This document shows positions 44,623 through 53,840 of a stretch of 64,000 nt of DNA, piece by piece. This DNA is from Streptomyces pacificus. Its GTDB lineage: Bacteria > Actinomycetota > Actinomycetes > Streptomycetales > Streptomycetaceae. The translations under genes and the position numbers were made by a program. Numbering within the stretch: position 1 is the stretch's first letter; every line of letters begins with the position of its first letter. The notes under the pieces were generated by a model. It made no database searches and was not told the DNA's origin. It saw only the letters and a list, made by a program, of their open reading frames with translations. Where the stretch lies: contig NZ_BLLG01000002.1 in the NCBI RefSeq assembly GCF_011766325.1, positions 372,001 through 436,000 of the forward strand, written 5' to 3'.

Positions 44623-46062
44623 GTGCACGTGACTGCAAAGCCTCGCATCCCCAACGTCCTGGCCGTCCGCTACGCCTCCGCGGAACTCGCCGAGCTGTGG
44701 TCCCCCGAGCACAAGGTGAGGCTGGAACGCCGGCTCTGGCTGGCGGTGCTGCGTGCACAGCAGGACCTGGGGATCGAGGTGCCGGACGCCGCCCTCGCCG
44801 ACTACGAGCGGGTTCTCGACCAGGTCGACCTCGCGTCGATCGCCGAACGGGAGAAGGCCACCCGGCACGACGTCAAGGCCCGTATCGAGGAGTTCAACGC
44901 CCTCGCAGGCCATGAGCACGTGCACAAGGGCATGACGTCCCGCGATCTGACCGAGAACGTCGAGCAGCTGCAGATCCGGCTCTCGCTCGAGCTGATGCGG
45001 GACCGTGCGGTCGCCGTGCTGGCACGGCTCGGCAGGCTGTCGGCCGAGTACGCGGAGCTGGTGATGGCGGGCCGCTCCCACAACGTCGCGGCGCAGGCCA
45101 CGACGCTGGGCAAGCGGTTCGCGACGGCGGCGGACGAGCTGCTGGTCGCCTACGCCAGGGTCGAGGAACTCCTCGCCCGGTACCCGCTGCGCGGTATCAA
45201 GGGACCGGTCGGCACCGCCCAGGACATGCTGGACCTCCTCGGCGGGGACGGGGCGAAGCTGGAGGAGCTGGAGCAGCGCATCGCGGGCCATCTCGGCTTC
45301 GCCCACGCCTTCACCTCCGTGGGCCAGGTCTATCCCCGATCGCTGGACTACGAGGTGGTGACGGCGCTGGTGCACCTGGCCGCCGCACCGTCGTCGGTGG
45401 CGAAGACGATCCGGCTGATGGCCGGGCACGAACTCGTCACCGAGGGCTTCAAGCCCGGCCAGGTCGGTTCGTCCGCGATGCCGCACAAGATGAACACCCG
45501 CTCCTGCGAGCGGGTCAACGGCCTCATGGTCGTCCTGCGCGGCTATGCCTCGATGACCGGCGAGCTGGCGGGCGACCAGTGGAACGAGGGCGATGTCTCC
45601 TGTTCCGTCGTGCGCCGGGTCGCTCTTCCGGACGCGTTCTTCGCCCTCGACGGCCTGCTGGAGACCTTCCTGACCGTACTGGACGAGTTCGGCGCCTTCC
45701 CCGCTGTGGTGTCCCGCGAACTCGACCGCTACCTGCCGTTCCTGGCCACCACCAAGGTGCTGATGGGCGCCGTGCGGGCCGGAGTCGGCCGCGAGGCCGC
45801 CCATGAGGCGATCAAGGAGAACGCGGTCGCCTCCGCCCTGGCCATGCGGGAGCAGGGCGCCGAGCGCAACGAGCTGCTCGACAGGCTCGCCGCCGACGAC
45901 CGCGTGCCGCTGGACCGGGCCCGGCTGGACGCGCTGATGGCGGACAAGCTGTCCTTCACCGGTGCGGCGAGCGGCCAGGTCGCCTCGGTGGTCGCCCGCG
46001 TCGAGGAGATCGTCAAGCGCCGTCCGGAGGCCGCCGCGTACACGCCGGGTGCCATCCTCTGA
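44623..46062 (+). CDS. purB: Adenylosuccinate lyase
   Basis: This 479-residue enzyme acts twice in purine synthesis, on SAICAR and adenylosuccinate. The fumarase/aspartase superfamily signature is GSSAMPHKMNTRSCERVNG (about residues 285-303), and HKGMTSRDLTENVEQLQ and MAGRSHNVAAQATTLGKR carry the catalytic His sites. Two GTG starts are possible, 44623 and 44629; TAGACT at 44615-44620 would give a leaderless message. Neighbours are unrelated, as is usual for purB in Streptomyces. Confidence 0.95.
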   Translation: MHVTAKPRIPNVLAVRYASAELAELWSPEHKVRLERRLWLAVLRAQQDLGIEVPDAALADYERVLDQVDLASIAEREKATRHDVKARIEEFNALAGHEHVHKGMTSRDLTENVEQLQIRLSLELMRDRAVAVLARLGRLSAEYAELVMAGRSHNVAAQATTLGKRFATAADELLVAYARVEELLARYPLRGIKGPVGTAQDMLDLLGGDGAKLEELEQRIAGHLGFAHAFTSVGQVYPRSLDYEVVTALVHLAAAPSSVAKTIRLMAGHELVTEGFKPGQVGSSAMPHKMNTRSCERVNGLMVVLRGYASMTGELAGDQWNEGDVSCSVVRRVALPDAFFALDGLLETFLTVLDEFGAFPAVVSRELDRYLPFLATTKVLMGAVRAGVGREAAHEAIKENAVASALAMREQGAERNELLDRLAADDRVPLDRARLDALMADKLSFTGAASGQVASVVARVEEIVKRRPEAAAYTPGAIL

Positions 46063-46356
46063 GCCGCTCCGCCCGGGCCACCGCGCGGGCCGAGGAACCC
46101 ACCGACGGGGAACTGCGCGAGGGCGGTCGGATTCTGCGGGAGAAGGGGGAGCACCATCGGCCCCGCCGGCCTCAGGGCCCGCGACGCCCGGCACGCGCTC
46201 CCCCGTCGGCCTTCGGGCACGGGAGGCAACCCGCGCCGCGTTACCGGATGCGCCCGAGGACGTCCGGTACGAGGCGGTCCTCCGCCTGGCGATCGCCCGC
46301 ACCGGACGCCGCACGGCCCGCCGCGCGAGCAGGCGGAGCAACTTCCGCAATCCGCC

Positions 46357-46791
46357 TCAAGGCGGATCGACCTCGGTGACGGTGGCCAGCAACTGGTAGG
46401 TCAGTTCGGTGCCCCACCGGGAGACTCCCAGCACCACCCACCGTCCGCCGGCCCGCCACAGATGGACGTCCGGCACCGATGCGCTCAGCATGCCCCAGGG
46501 CTCCGGTATGTGCTCCTCCCCGACGGATCTGGCGAGCACCGAGCCCAGGCCGAATACCTGGGGAGGACCCCATCGTGTGCTCAGAACGGCGGCGAGGGCC
46601 TCCCGCTCCGCTTCGAACTGCTCCTCGACGGCCTCCCCGTCCGATCGGTCGCCCCAGATCTGCCCGCTCCGGCCCAGCTCGGCCGTGTGGTACCCCGGAG
46701 CACTGGCGCCCACCTCCGACCGGCCAGGAACGACGGGGAACGGCCGGGAGCACAGGATTTCGATGATCGCCAGGTGCCGTGCGATGGTCAT
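46357..46791 (-). CDS. Unidentified Streptomyces protein
   Basis: This 144-residue soluble protein has the text GQIWGDRSDGEAVEEQFEAE, RWGPPQVFGLGSV and LWRAGGRWVVLGVSRWGTEL, with consistent GC bias and no known motif. It contains no membrane helix or signal. It is convergent with purB. I do not recognise a family. Confidence 0.6.
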   Translation of the reverse strand: MTIARHLAIIEILCSRPFPVVPGRSEVGASAPGYHTAELGRSGQIWGDRSDGEAVEEQFEAEREALAAVLSTRWGPPQVFGLGSVLARSVGEEHIPEPWGMLSASVPDVHLWRAGGRWVVLGVSRWGTELTYQLLATVTEVDPP

Positions 46792-47075
46792 GCGTCCAGT
46801 ACACCGCCTCCCACTGACATATGACGGGTCATCATCTGCTTTCGGTGACGAATTCTCCGCCACCGGCTGTGCGTTGCGTCCCCTGAGATGGGGCAAGCGA
46901 TCATGCGCCTCGCCGTCCGGTACCGGACTCGCGGTGGTCTTTCCGCCGAACGCGGCTCGCGACGTGGACAACGGCTGCCGTCGCCGGCCCTGGTCACCGC
47001 GGTGGCCACCCCGGCGCCTGCTCATGGCGGGCGTCTCGGCCGCAACGCGGCTGCCGCCCCTCTTGCCCATCGGCG

Positions 47076-47089
47076 CTACCGAACGGTAG
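47076..47089. promoter_or_regulatory. CTACCG-AA-CGGTAG palindrome upstream of the alpha/beta hydrolase
   Basis: A perfect 6-2-6 inverted repeat is followed at once by AT-rich TTATTGT (47090-47096), a possible -10 region, 48 bp before the hydrolase start. The complement of the box at 6357 differs from it at one base. Confidence 0.5.
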
Positions 47090-47136
47090 TTATTGTGGGC
47101 AAGGCGCGTGACGAAGTCATGGTCAGGAGCGGCAGC

Positions 47137-47967
47137 ATGGTCTCGAAGGTCTCTTTCCCGGTCGGCTCCCCCGGCGGTCCCCGCACCATGTCGGTCGCCT
47201 ACGAGCGGCGCGGCACGGGTGAGCCGCTGCTGCTGCTGCACGGCATCGGCCACCACTGGCAGGCGTGGGAGCCCGTACTCCCGCTGCTGACACCGGAACG
47301 CGACGTGATCGCGATCGACCTGCCCGGCTTCGGCTCCTCCCCGGCGCTACCGCACGGCATGTCGTACGAACTTCCCGCCGTCGTCCCCGTACTCGGCGCC
47401 CTCTGCGAGGCGCTCGGCGTCCAACGGCCGCATGTCGCCGGCAACTCGCTCGGCGGACTGCTGGCGCTGGAACTCGGCAGGCAGAAGCTCGTGCGGTCCG
47501 TCACCGCCCTGTCGCCCGCGGGGTTCTGGTCGCAGGCCGAGCGCAGATACGCGTTCGGCACGCTGCTCGCCATGCGCCGCGGTGCCCGGCTGGTGCCCGA
47601 GCCGGTACTCGGCAGGCTGTCCCGTACCGCCGCCGGGCGGGCGGCGCTGACCAGCACCATCTACGCCCGCCCCGGGCGTCGTTCACCGCAGGCGGTCGTG
47701 GCGGAGACCCGCGCCCTGCGCGACGCCACCGGCTTCGGCGAGACGCTCGACGCCGGCCGCGAAGTGCTGTTCACCTCCGACGTGCCCGGTGTCCCCGTCA
47801 CCGTCGCGTGGGGGGACCGGGACCGGCTGCTGCTGCGCCGTCAGGGCATCAGGGCCAAACAGGCCATCCCCGGGGCCCGGCTCGTCCGGCTGCCCGGCTG
47901 CGGCCATGTGCCGATGAGCGACGATCCCGCCCTGGTCGCCCGGGTCATCCTCGACGGCAGCCGCTGA
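47137..47967 (+). CDS. Alpha/beta-fold hydrolase
   Basis: This 276-residue hydrolase has the oxyanion block LLLLHGIGHHWQAWEPV, the nucleophile elbow VAGNSLGGLLAL (GNSLG), the acid in VAWGDRDRLLL and the His in LPGCGHVPMSDDP. It resembles the esterase/haloalkane-dehalogenase-like group; substrate unknown. AGGAG (47125-47129) sits seven bases before ATG 47137; a longer frame upstream is poorly coding. A palindrome lies in its promoter. Confidence 0.88.
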   Translation: MVSKVSFPVGSPGGPRTMSVAYERRGTGEPLLLLHGIGHHWQAWEPVLPLLTPERDVIAIDLPGFGSSPALPHGMSYELPAVVPVLGALCEALGVQRPHVAGNSLGGLLALELGRQKLVRSVTALSPAGFWSQAERRYAFGTLLAMRRGARLVPEPVLGRLSRTAAGRAALTSTIYARPGRRSPQAVVAETRALRDATGFGETLDAGREVLFTSDVPGVPVTVAWGDRDRLLLRRQGIRAKQAIPGARLVRLPGCGHVPMSDDPALVARVILDGSR

Positions 47968-48593
47968 CCGGCGCGGGGCGGGGGCGCGGCCCGGCCCGGC
48001 CCGGGCACTCGGATCTTCTGGAGCCTGCGCCGGGCCGGCGAGCCGTCCACCGGGCCGCCGGGTCTCCCGGTCGCCGGGGACGGCGTGCCGCGGGGTGCCG
48101 CAGGGTGCCGCAGGGCGTGGACGCAGGTCGGCCGGGACATGACGTACCCGGGCTCGCCGCCCTTGATACGGTCGAGCCGAACCGGCCCGCGGACACGGCC
48201 CGATCGGCTTCCGCGACCGGTACCCGCGCGGCGACGTGGCCGGTGCCCCGGAAGCACAGTCCCACCCGCCGGGCCGCGGCGATCACCCGCGGCCCACGGA
48301 GGGAGACCCTCTCAGGGGCCGCCGAGTGCGCGGAGCGACACATGGCGGTCCCCGGGCGGCCGGCTCGGGCCGGCTTCGGGCAGGTCCGGGGCGGCCCCCA
48401 CGAGCCGGCCGGGTGGAAGCGCTCCGCCCCGCACATCGCCCGAGCGGGCGGGCCGCCGACCGCCTTGCGTCGTCAGCGCGACCCTTCAACGACAGACTCG
48501 AAAGAAAACGGGCTAAACATGCCAGAATCGGCCTTAACCCATCAGTCACAGAGCGTTCGTGATCACGCAACACCACTCCACCAGAGTGACGCC
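47968..48593. other. Gene-free stretch of about 625 bp
   Basis: I see no supported gene. The left part is extremely GC-rich, with GGTGCCGCAG repeats near 48090-48115. The last 100 bp (about 48490-48590) are much richer in A and T and probably carry the promoter and leader of the next gene. An in-frame ATG at 48519 would add 25 codons including a TTA codon, but those codons lack GC bias. Confidence 0.45.
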
Positions 48594-50060
48594 ATGACCG
48601 ATGTGAACTCCGCGACGCGCATCCGCCGCCACCACTGGCGGCGGGACCTCGTCGAACTGGCCGCGCTCTTCACCGCCGTCGCCGTGGCGGACGCCCTCGC
48701 GAACCTGATCGCCCACGGCCCCGACGGCCCCTATCTGCTGGCCGCCTCGGCCGTCACGCTCGTCGCCACGGCCGCGTTCCACACCTGGTGGGCGCGCCGC
48801 CACAGCCATGCTCCTCCGGCCGCCGATACCGGCGGCCCCGGAGGCGCCGGCGGCGAGGCCGCCGGGGCGCCTGCCACCACCGGCCCGTCCGGCACGCGGG
48901 GGCCGTCCCCTGAGACCGCGCTGTGGCGGATGCGGTCGACCGTCCGGGACGAGCCGGGCAGCCTCGCCGCCCTGTGCGGGGCCCTGGCGCGCCACCGGGT
49001 GGACATCCTGACACTCCAGACGCACCCGCTGGCGGACGGCACCGTCGACGAGTTCCTGCTGCGGGCACCCGCCGCCCTCCGTGCCGAGGAGATCACCCGG
49101 GCGGTCTCGTCCGCGGGCGGCGGCGGCACCTGGATCGAACGCGCCGACGCCCACGACCTGGTCGACCCCCCGACGAGACTGCTGGGCCTCGCCACTCGGA
49201 CCGCTCTGGACGCGGCGGAACTCCCGCTGGCACTGCGCCAGTTGCTGGGCCGATGCACCATCCGCTCGCGGCCCGCCGAGACCCTCGGGGCCCGGCCGGG
49301 CGGCGGGCAGGTCCCCGAGGAAGGCGTCCTGGACGAGACGGTGATCCGGCTGCGCGACCCGAACGGCGGCACCATCACCATCGAGCGCCCCTGTCCGCCC
49401 TTCACCCCGACCGAGTACGCCCGGGCCCGCGCCCTGGTCGAACTCGACGCCCGCCTCGGCCCGCGCGTTCCGCGCGCCCATGACGTGCTGACGCTCCCGG
49501 AGGGAAACGAGATCACCGTCCGCCGCGCGGACCAGGGCGACGTCGATGCCGCCCGCGCGATGCACGACCGCTGCTCCGCCCGCACCCTGAGGTCGCGCTA
49601 CCACGGGCCGGTCGCCGACGCGGACCGCTATCTGAACCATCTCCTCAGCCCCCGGTTCGGCCGCACCCTCGCGGTGGAGACGGCAGCCGGCCGGATCGTC
49701 GCCCTCGGCCATCTGCTCTGGGACGGCGACGAGACCGAGGTCGCGCTCCTCGTCGAGGACGAGTGGCAGCGGCGCGGGATCGGCGCCGAACTGCTGGGCC
49801 GGCTGGTGGCGCTGGCCGTCGAGTCGGGATGCGGAAACGTCTACGCCGTGACCCAGTCGTCCAACACCGGCATGGTCGCCGCCATGCGCCGGCTGGGCCT
49901 CCCGCTCGACTACCAGATCGAGGAGGGCACCCTCGTGATCAGCGCACGCCTCAACGCGGCTCCGGCGTGCTCAGGGCTTCCGCGGGACGCCTCGTGTGCG
50001 CTGCCCCCGGAGCGGGGGACTGGGCCCGAGCGGTCCCGGCCGGGTCACGCCGGGCGCTGA
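48594..50060 (+). CDS. GNAT acetyltransferase with ACT-like and membrane-segment N-terminal regions
   Basis: This 488-residue protein has two hydrophobic stretches near the start (about 15-65: VELAALFTAVAVADALANLI, LLAASAVTLVATAAF), an ACT-like region (about 105-190: VRDEPGSLAALCGALARHRV) and a C-terminal GNAT fold (about 290-460) with the acetyl-CoA motif VEDEWQRRGIGAELLGRLV. ACT-GNAT fusions are often controlled by amino-acid binding. Its last 110 bp overlap the end of the convergent PLP gene. Confidence 0.8.
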   Translation: MTDVNSATRIRRHHWRRDLVELAALFTAVAVADALANLIAHGPDGPYLLAASAVTLVATAAFHTWWARRHSHAPPAADTGGPGGAGGEAAGAPATTGPSGTRGPSPETALWRMRSTVRDEPGSLAALCGALARHRVDILTLQTHPLADGTVDEFLLRAPAALRAEEITRAVSSAGGGGTWIERADAHDLVDPPTRLLGLATRTALDAAELPLALRQLLGRCTIRSRPAETLGARPGGGQVPEEGVLDETVIRLRDPNGGTITIERPCPPFTPTEYARARALVELDARLGPRVPRAHDVLTLPEGNEITVRRADQGDVDAARAMHDRCSARTLRSRYHGPVADADRYLNHLLSPRFGRTLAVETAAGRIVALGHLLWDGDETEVALLVEDEWQRRGIGAELLGRLVALAVESGCGNVYAVTQSSNTGMVAAMRRLGLPLDYQIEEGTLVISARLNAAPACSGLPRDASCALPPERGTGPERSRPGHAGR

Positions 50061-51198
50061 GCGCCCCGCCCAGGTCGTCCCAGAGGTCCTCGACGTCCTC
50101 CAGCCCGACCGACATCCTCAGCAGCCGGTCACCGACGCCCGCGGCACGCCGGTCCCCCTCGGCCACGATCCGGTGGCTGATGGAGGCCGGGTGCTGGATC
50201 AGCGTGTCGACGCTGCCGAGGCTGACGGCGGGGGTGATCAGCCGGACACCGGCGATCACTTCGCGGGGGTCCCCGTACACCTCGAAGGAGACCATCGCAC
50301 CGCCGACCGACGGGTAGTGGACCCGGGCGACGCGCGGGTCGGCGGCGAGCCGGCCGGCGAGGTCGGCGGCGGTCGCCGACGCGGCCCGGACCCGCACCGG
50401 CAGCGTGGAAAGCCCCCGGAGCAGCAGATATCCGGCCATCGGGTGCAGCACACCACCGGTCGCGAAGCGCACCTGCCGCAGCGCTGCGGCGAACTCCTCG
50501 TCGCAGGCGACGACGCCTCCCATCACGTCGCCGTGGCCGCCGAGGTACTTGGTCGCGCTGTGCAGCACGAGCCGGGCGCCGTTCTCGGCGGGCCGCTGGA
50601 GCACCGGGGTGGCGAAGGTGTTGTCGACGAGCAGCGGGACCGCGCCGCAGGAGCGGGCGAGCGCGGCGATGTCGGCCTCGGCCAGGGTCGGGTTGGCCGG
50701 GCTCTCGACCATCACGAGCCCGGTGTCGGGGCGGATGGCGGCCGCGGCGCCCGCCGGGTCGGTCCAGGTCACCTCGGTGCCGAGCAGTCCGCCGTCCAGC
50801 AGATGGTCGCTGCACCCGTACAGCGGCCGGACCGCCACCACATGGCGCAGCCCCATCGAGGCCCGGACCAGCAGTACGGCGGTCAGGGCGGCCATGCCGC
50901 TGGCGAAGGCCACCGCGCTGTCCGTACCCTCGAGCCGGGCCAGCGCGGTCTCGAAGCGGGCCGTCGTCGGGTTGTCCAGCCGGGCGTAGACGGGCGGGCC
51001 GTCCAGCCGCCCGCCGGTGGAGGCGAAGGCGTCGATGCGCGCCGCCTCCCCCGCCGCGTCGTGGGAGGGGTAGGTGGTGGACAGGTCGATCGGCGCGGCG
51101 TGCAGGCCGAGTTGCACGAGGTCCTCGCGTCCGGCGTGCACGGCTTCGGTGGCGAGCGCCCGGGTGGGTGCGGGGGCGTTCGATGCGGAGGGTTCCAT
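49951..51198 (-). CDS. Cys/Met-metabolism PLP enzyme (cystathionine gamma-lyase/synthase type)
   Basis: This 415-residue fold-type I PLP enzyme is of the trans-sulfuration family. Key pieces are YARLDNPTTARFETALARLE, AFASGMAALTAVLL, LLVDNTFATPVLQ with the cofactor Asp, and the Schiff-base Lys in LVLHSATKYLGGHGDVMGG. SVGLEDVEDLWDDL near the end is typical. Whether it is a lyase or synthase cannot be told here. It is divergent from an Lrp-type regulator, which probably controls it. About 35 low-complexity C-terminal residues overlap the neighbouring gene. Confidence 0.9.
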   Translation of the reverse strand: MEPSASNAPAPTRALATEAVHAGREDLVQLGLHAAPIDLSTTYPSHDAAGEAARIDAFASTGGRLDGPPVYARLDNPTTARFETALARLEGTDSAVAFASGMAALTAVLLVRASMGLRHVVAVRPLYGCSDHLLDGGLLGTEVTWTDPAGAAAAIRPDTGLVMVESPANPTLAEADIAALARSCGAVPLLVDNTFATPVLQRPAENGARLVLHSATKYLGGHGDVMGGVVACDEEFAAALRQVRFATGGVLHPMAGYLLLRGLSTLPVRVRAASATAADLAGRLAADPRVARVHYPSVGGAMVSFEVYGDPREVIAGVRLITPAVSLGSVDTLIQHPASISHRIVAEGDRRAAGVGDRLLRMSVGLEDVEDLWDDLGGALSARRDPAGTARAQSPAPGAAHTRRPAEALSTPEPR

Positions 51199-51217
51199 GG
51201 CGCGCACTCTGGACAAT

Positions 51218-51229
51218 TACCGGCCGGTA
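51218..51229. promoter_or_regulatory. TACCGGCCGGTA palindrome between the PLP gene and lrp
   Basis: A perfect 12-bp palindrome lies 19 bp upstream of the PLP gene start and 29 bp upstream of the Lrp gene. It is the best candidate Lrp/AsnC operator for both. Confidence 0.55.
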
Positions 51230-51258
51230 GGATGATTGCTCCGTGTTACGTTCGGGCC

Positions 51259-51822
51259 ATGGCTGATTCTGTCGTCCTGGACCCGGTGGATCTCCACATA
51301 CTGCGCATCCTGCAGAACGACGCCCGGACCACCTACCGGGAGGTGGCGGCCGAAGTGGGCGTCGCTCCTTCCACATGTCTGGACCGGGTGGGCCGGCTGC
51401 GCCGCAGCGGGGTCATCCTCGGGCAGCAACTGCGACTGGATCCGGCCAAACTCGGCAGAGGACTCGAGGCGCTCCTGATGGTTCAGGTGCGTCCGCACCG
51501 CAGGGAGCTGATCGGTCCCTTCGTCGAGCGGATCCGGGCCCTGCCGGAATCACGTGCGCTCTTCCATCTGACGGGGCCCGACGACTATCTGGTCCATGTC
51601 GCCGTGACCGACACGGCGGACCTGCAGCGGCTGGTGCTGGACGAGTTCACGTCACGGCGTGAAGTCGCCCGTGTGGAGACCCGTCTGATCTTCCAGCAGT
51701 GGGACTGCGGCCCCCTGCTCCCGCCCGCTCAGGAGCCTGCCGGGCATGCTCATTTGTCAGCCGACCCGGACGCCGCGAGATCCGCCGGTGATGGCGCCGG
51801 CCACCCGCGCGTATCAGGATGA
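51259..51822 (+). CDS. Lrp/AsnC-family regulator
   Basis: This 187-residue regulator has an N-terminal HTH (about 8-55: LDPVDLHILRILQNDARTTY, VGVAPSTCLDRVGRLRRSGV) and a RAM/ligand domain (about 70-150: LLMVQVRPHRREL, FHLTGPDDYLVHVAV). The tail after residue 160 is unconserved. It is divergent from the PLP enzyme gene, a common arrangement for local Lrp regulators that sense an amino acid. The next gene begins 4 bp after its stop. Confidence 0.9.
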   Translation: MADSVVLDPVDLHILRILQNDARTTYREVAAEVGVAPSTCLDRVGRLRRSGVILGQQLRLDPAKLGRGLEALLMVQVRPHRRELIGPFVERIRALPESRALFHLTGPDDYLVHVAVTDTADLQRLVLDEFTSRREVARVETRLIFQQWDCGPLLPPAQEPAGHAHLSADPDAARSAGDGAGHPRVSG

Positions 51823-51826
51823 GCGC

Positions 51827-53524
51827 ATGCCAGAGACACCGAGCAGCGTGCTGCCCCGCCAGGTCGCCGACGCCTATGTCGATGCCCTCGTCGCCCTCGA
51901 CCCGATCATCGGTACCTACCTCGGAGTCCCGGAGAGCGCGGGCCTCCTCCCCGATTTCTCCCCGGCCGGCCGGGAGGCCGCGGCCGGACTCGCCCGCGCG
52001 ACGCTCGTCCGGCTCGACGAAGCCGAGAAGCTGCCCGGCGCCGGCTCGGACGCCGAACGGCGCTGCGGCCGTCTGCTGCGGGAGCGGCTGACCGCCGAAC
52101 TCGCCGTGCACGAAGCCGAGGAGAGCCTGCGCACCGTCAGCAACCTGCGGTCCCCCGCACACAGTGTCCGCAATGTGTTCACCGTGATGCCGACGGCGTC
52201 CAAGGAGGACTGGACGGCGGTCGCCGAGCGGATGCGGGCCGTTCCGGACGCCCTCGCGGGCTACCGCGCCTCGCTGGCCCTCGGCCTCGAACGCGGGCTT
52301 CCCGCCGGTCCCCGCGCCACGGCCGCCTTCCTCGCCCAGCTCGACCAGTGGACGGGCGGACCGGACGGGACGGGCGGCCGGGGCTGGTTCGAGGACTTCG
52401 CCGCCGCCGGGCCGGACGGGCTCCGCGCCGAACTCGACGGCGCCGCCGCCGTCGCCACCTCCGCCTTCCGCTCGCTGCGTGACTGGATGCGCGAGGTGTA
52501 CGCCCCCGGGATCAAGGGCGCCCCCGACACGGTGGGCCGCGAGCGCTACGCCCGGTGGGTCCGCTTCTTCAACGGTACGGACATCGACCTCGACGAGGCC
52601 TACGCGTACGGCTGGTCCGAGTACCACCGGCTGCTCGGTGAGATGAGGGCCGAGGCGGACAAGATCCTTCCGGGTGCGGGCCCCTGGGAGGCGCTGGCCC
52701 ACCTCGATGTGCACGGCACCCATATCGAGGGCGTGGAGGAGGTGCGCGAGTGGCTGCAGAGGCTCATGGACGAGGCCATCGACGCCCTCGACGGCACGCA
52801 CTTCGAACTCGCCGACCGGGTACGGGTCGTGGAGTCCCGGATCGCGCCCGCCGGCAGCGCGGCCGCCCCCTACTACACGGGCCCTTCGGAGGACTTCTCG
52901 CGCCCCGGCCGGACCTGGCTGCCGACCATGGGCGAGACCCGTTTCCCCGTGTACGACCTGGTCTCCACCTGGTACCACGAGGGCGTACCCGGTCACCATC
53001 TGCAGATCGCGCAGTGGGTCCACGTCGCCGACCGCCTCTCCCGCTACCAGGCGACCGTCGGCGGGGTGAGCGCCAACGCGGAGGGCTGGGCGCTGTACGC
53101 CGAGCGGCTCATGGACGAACTCGGCTTCCTGCCGGACGCCGAGCGCCGCCTGGGCTATCTCGACGCCCAGATGATGCGTGCCTGCCGGGTCATCGTCGAC
53201 ATCGGCATGCACCTGGAACTGGAGATCCCCGCGGAATCGCCGTTCCGTCCCGGTGAGCGCTGGACGCCGGAGCTGGCGCAGGAGTTCTTCGGCAGGCACA
53301 GCGGACGGCCCGCCGACTTCGTCGAGAGCGAGCTGACGCGCTATCTGTCCATGCCCGCGCAGGCCATCGGCTACAAGCTGGGCGAACGGGCCTGGCTGCT
53401 GGGGAGGGAACGGGCCCGTGAGGCGCACGGGGACGCCTTCGATGCGAAGGCGTGGCATATGGCGGCGCTGTCGCAGGGTCCGCTGGGCCTGGACGACCTG
53501 GTGGACGAGCTGTCGAGGCTGTGA
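51827..53524 (+). CDS. DUF885 peptidase-like protein
   Basis: This 565-residue cytoplasmic protein is of the DUF885 family. A zinc-peptidase-like motif WYHEGVPGHHLQIAQ (HEGxPGHH) lies near residue 385 and EGWALYAERLMDELGF follows, together forming a gluzincin-type site. Streptomyces proteins of this family are about 560 residues, as here. The substrate is unknown. It follows the Lrp gene closely and may be cotranscribed. Confidence 0.9.
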   Translation: MPETPSSVLPRQVADAYVDALVALDPIIGTYLGVPESAGLLPDFSPAGREAAAGLARATLVRLDEAEKLPGAGSDAERRCGRLLRERLTAELAVHEAEESLRTVSNLRSPAHSVRNVFTVMPTASKEDWTAVAERMRAVPDALAGYRASLALGLERGLPAGPRATAAFLAQLDQWTGGPDGTGGRGWFEDFAAAGPDGLRAELDGAAAVATSAFRSLRDWMREVYAPGIKGAPDTVGRERYARWVRFFNGTDIDLDEAYAYGWSEYHRLLGEMRAEADKILPGAGPWEALAHLDVHGTHIEGVEEVREWLQRLMDEAIDALDGTHFELADRVRVVESRIAPAGSAAAPYYTGPSEDFSRPGRTWLPTMGETRFPVYDLVSTWYHEGVPGHHLQIAQWVHVADRLSRYQATVGGVSANAEGWALYAERLMDELGFLPDAERRLGYLDAQMMRACRVIVDIGMHLELEIPAESPFRPGERWTPELAQEFFGRHSGRPADFVESELTRYLSMPAQAIGYKLGERAWLLGRERAREAHGDAFDAKAWHMAALSQGPLGLDDLVDELSRL

Positions 53525-53581
53525 CGGCGGGATGCGTGCCGTGAGGTCCGGCTGCACGGGCCGCCGGGCGGTCCGCCCGTA

Positions 53582-53617
53582 CAGCCGGACCAGCCGGACC
53601 AGCCGGACCAGCCGGAC
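53582..53617. repeat. 9-bp tandem repeat, four copies (CAGCCGGAC)
   Basis: Four perfect copies lie in the 316-bp gap between the DUF885 gene and the convergent sbcC. No gene or clear terminator is otherwise seen in 53525-53840. Confidence 0.9.
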
Positions 53618-53840
53618 CGGGTGAGGATCCAGTGGTACGGCGGCGCCCGGCGAGCGCCGCCGTACCGCGATCGGCGTCCGCGCTTCGCCGACGCGCCCGC
53701 CGGGGCCCCGGCTCCCGTCGACGCGAGAGGAGGTCCCGGGCCGGTCGGCGGCACGCCGGATCAGCGGCCCCGGGCGCGCCGCGGACCCGGGCGCGCTGAC
53801 GACGGGCGTCGCGCGCTCCCCGCCCTCCCCCGGCGGCCGG

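Noticed and set aside
48519..48593. Earlier start for the GNAT protein that would include a rare TTA (bldA) codon
   Set aside because: The 25 extra codons lack GC bias and no ribosome site precedes 48519. I therefore do not claim bldA control, though it cannot be excluded.
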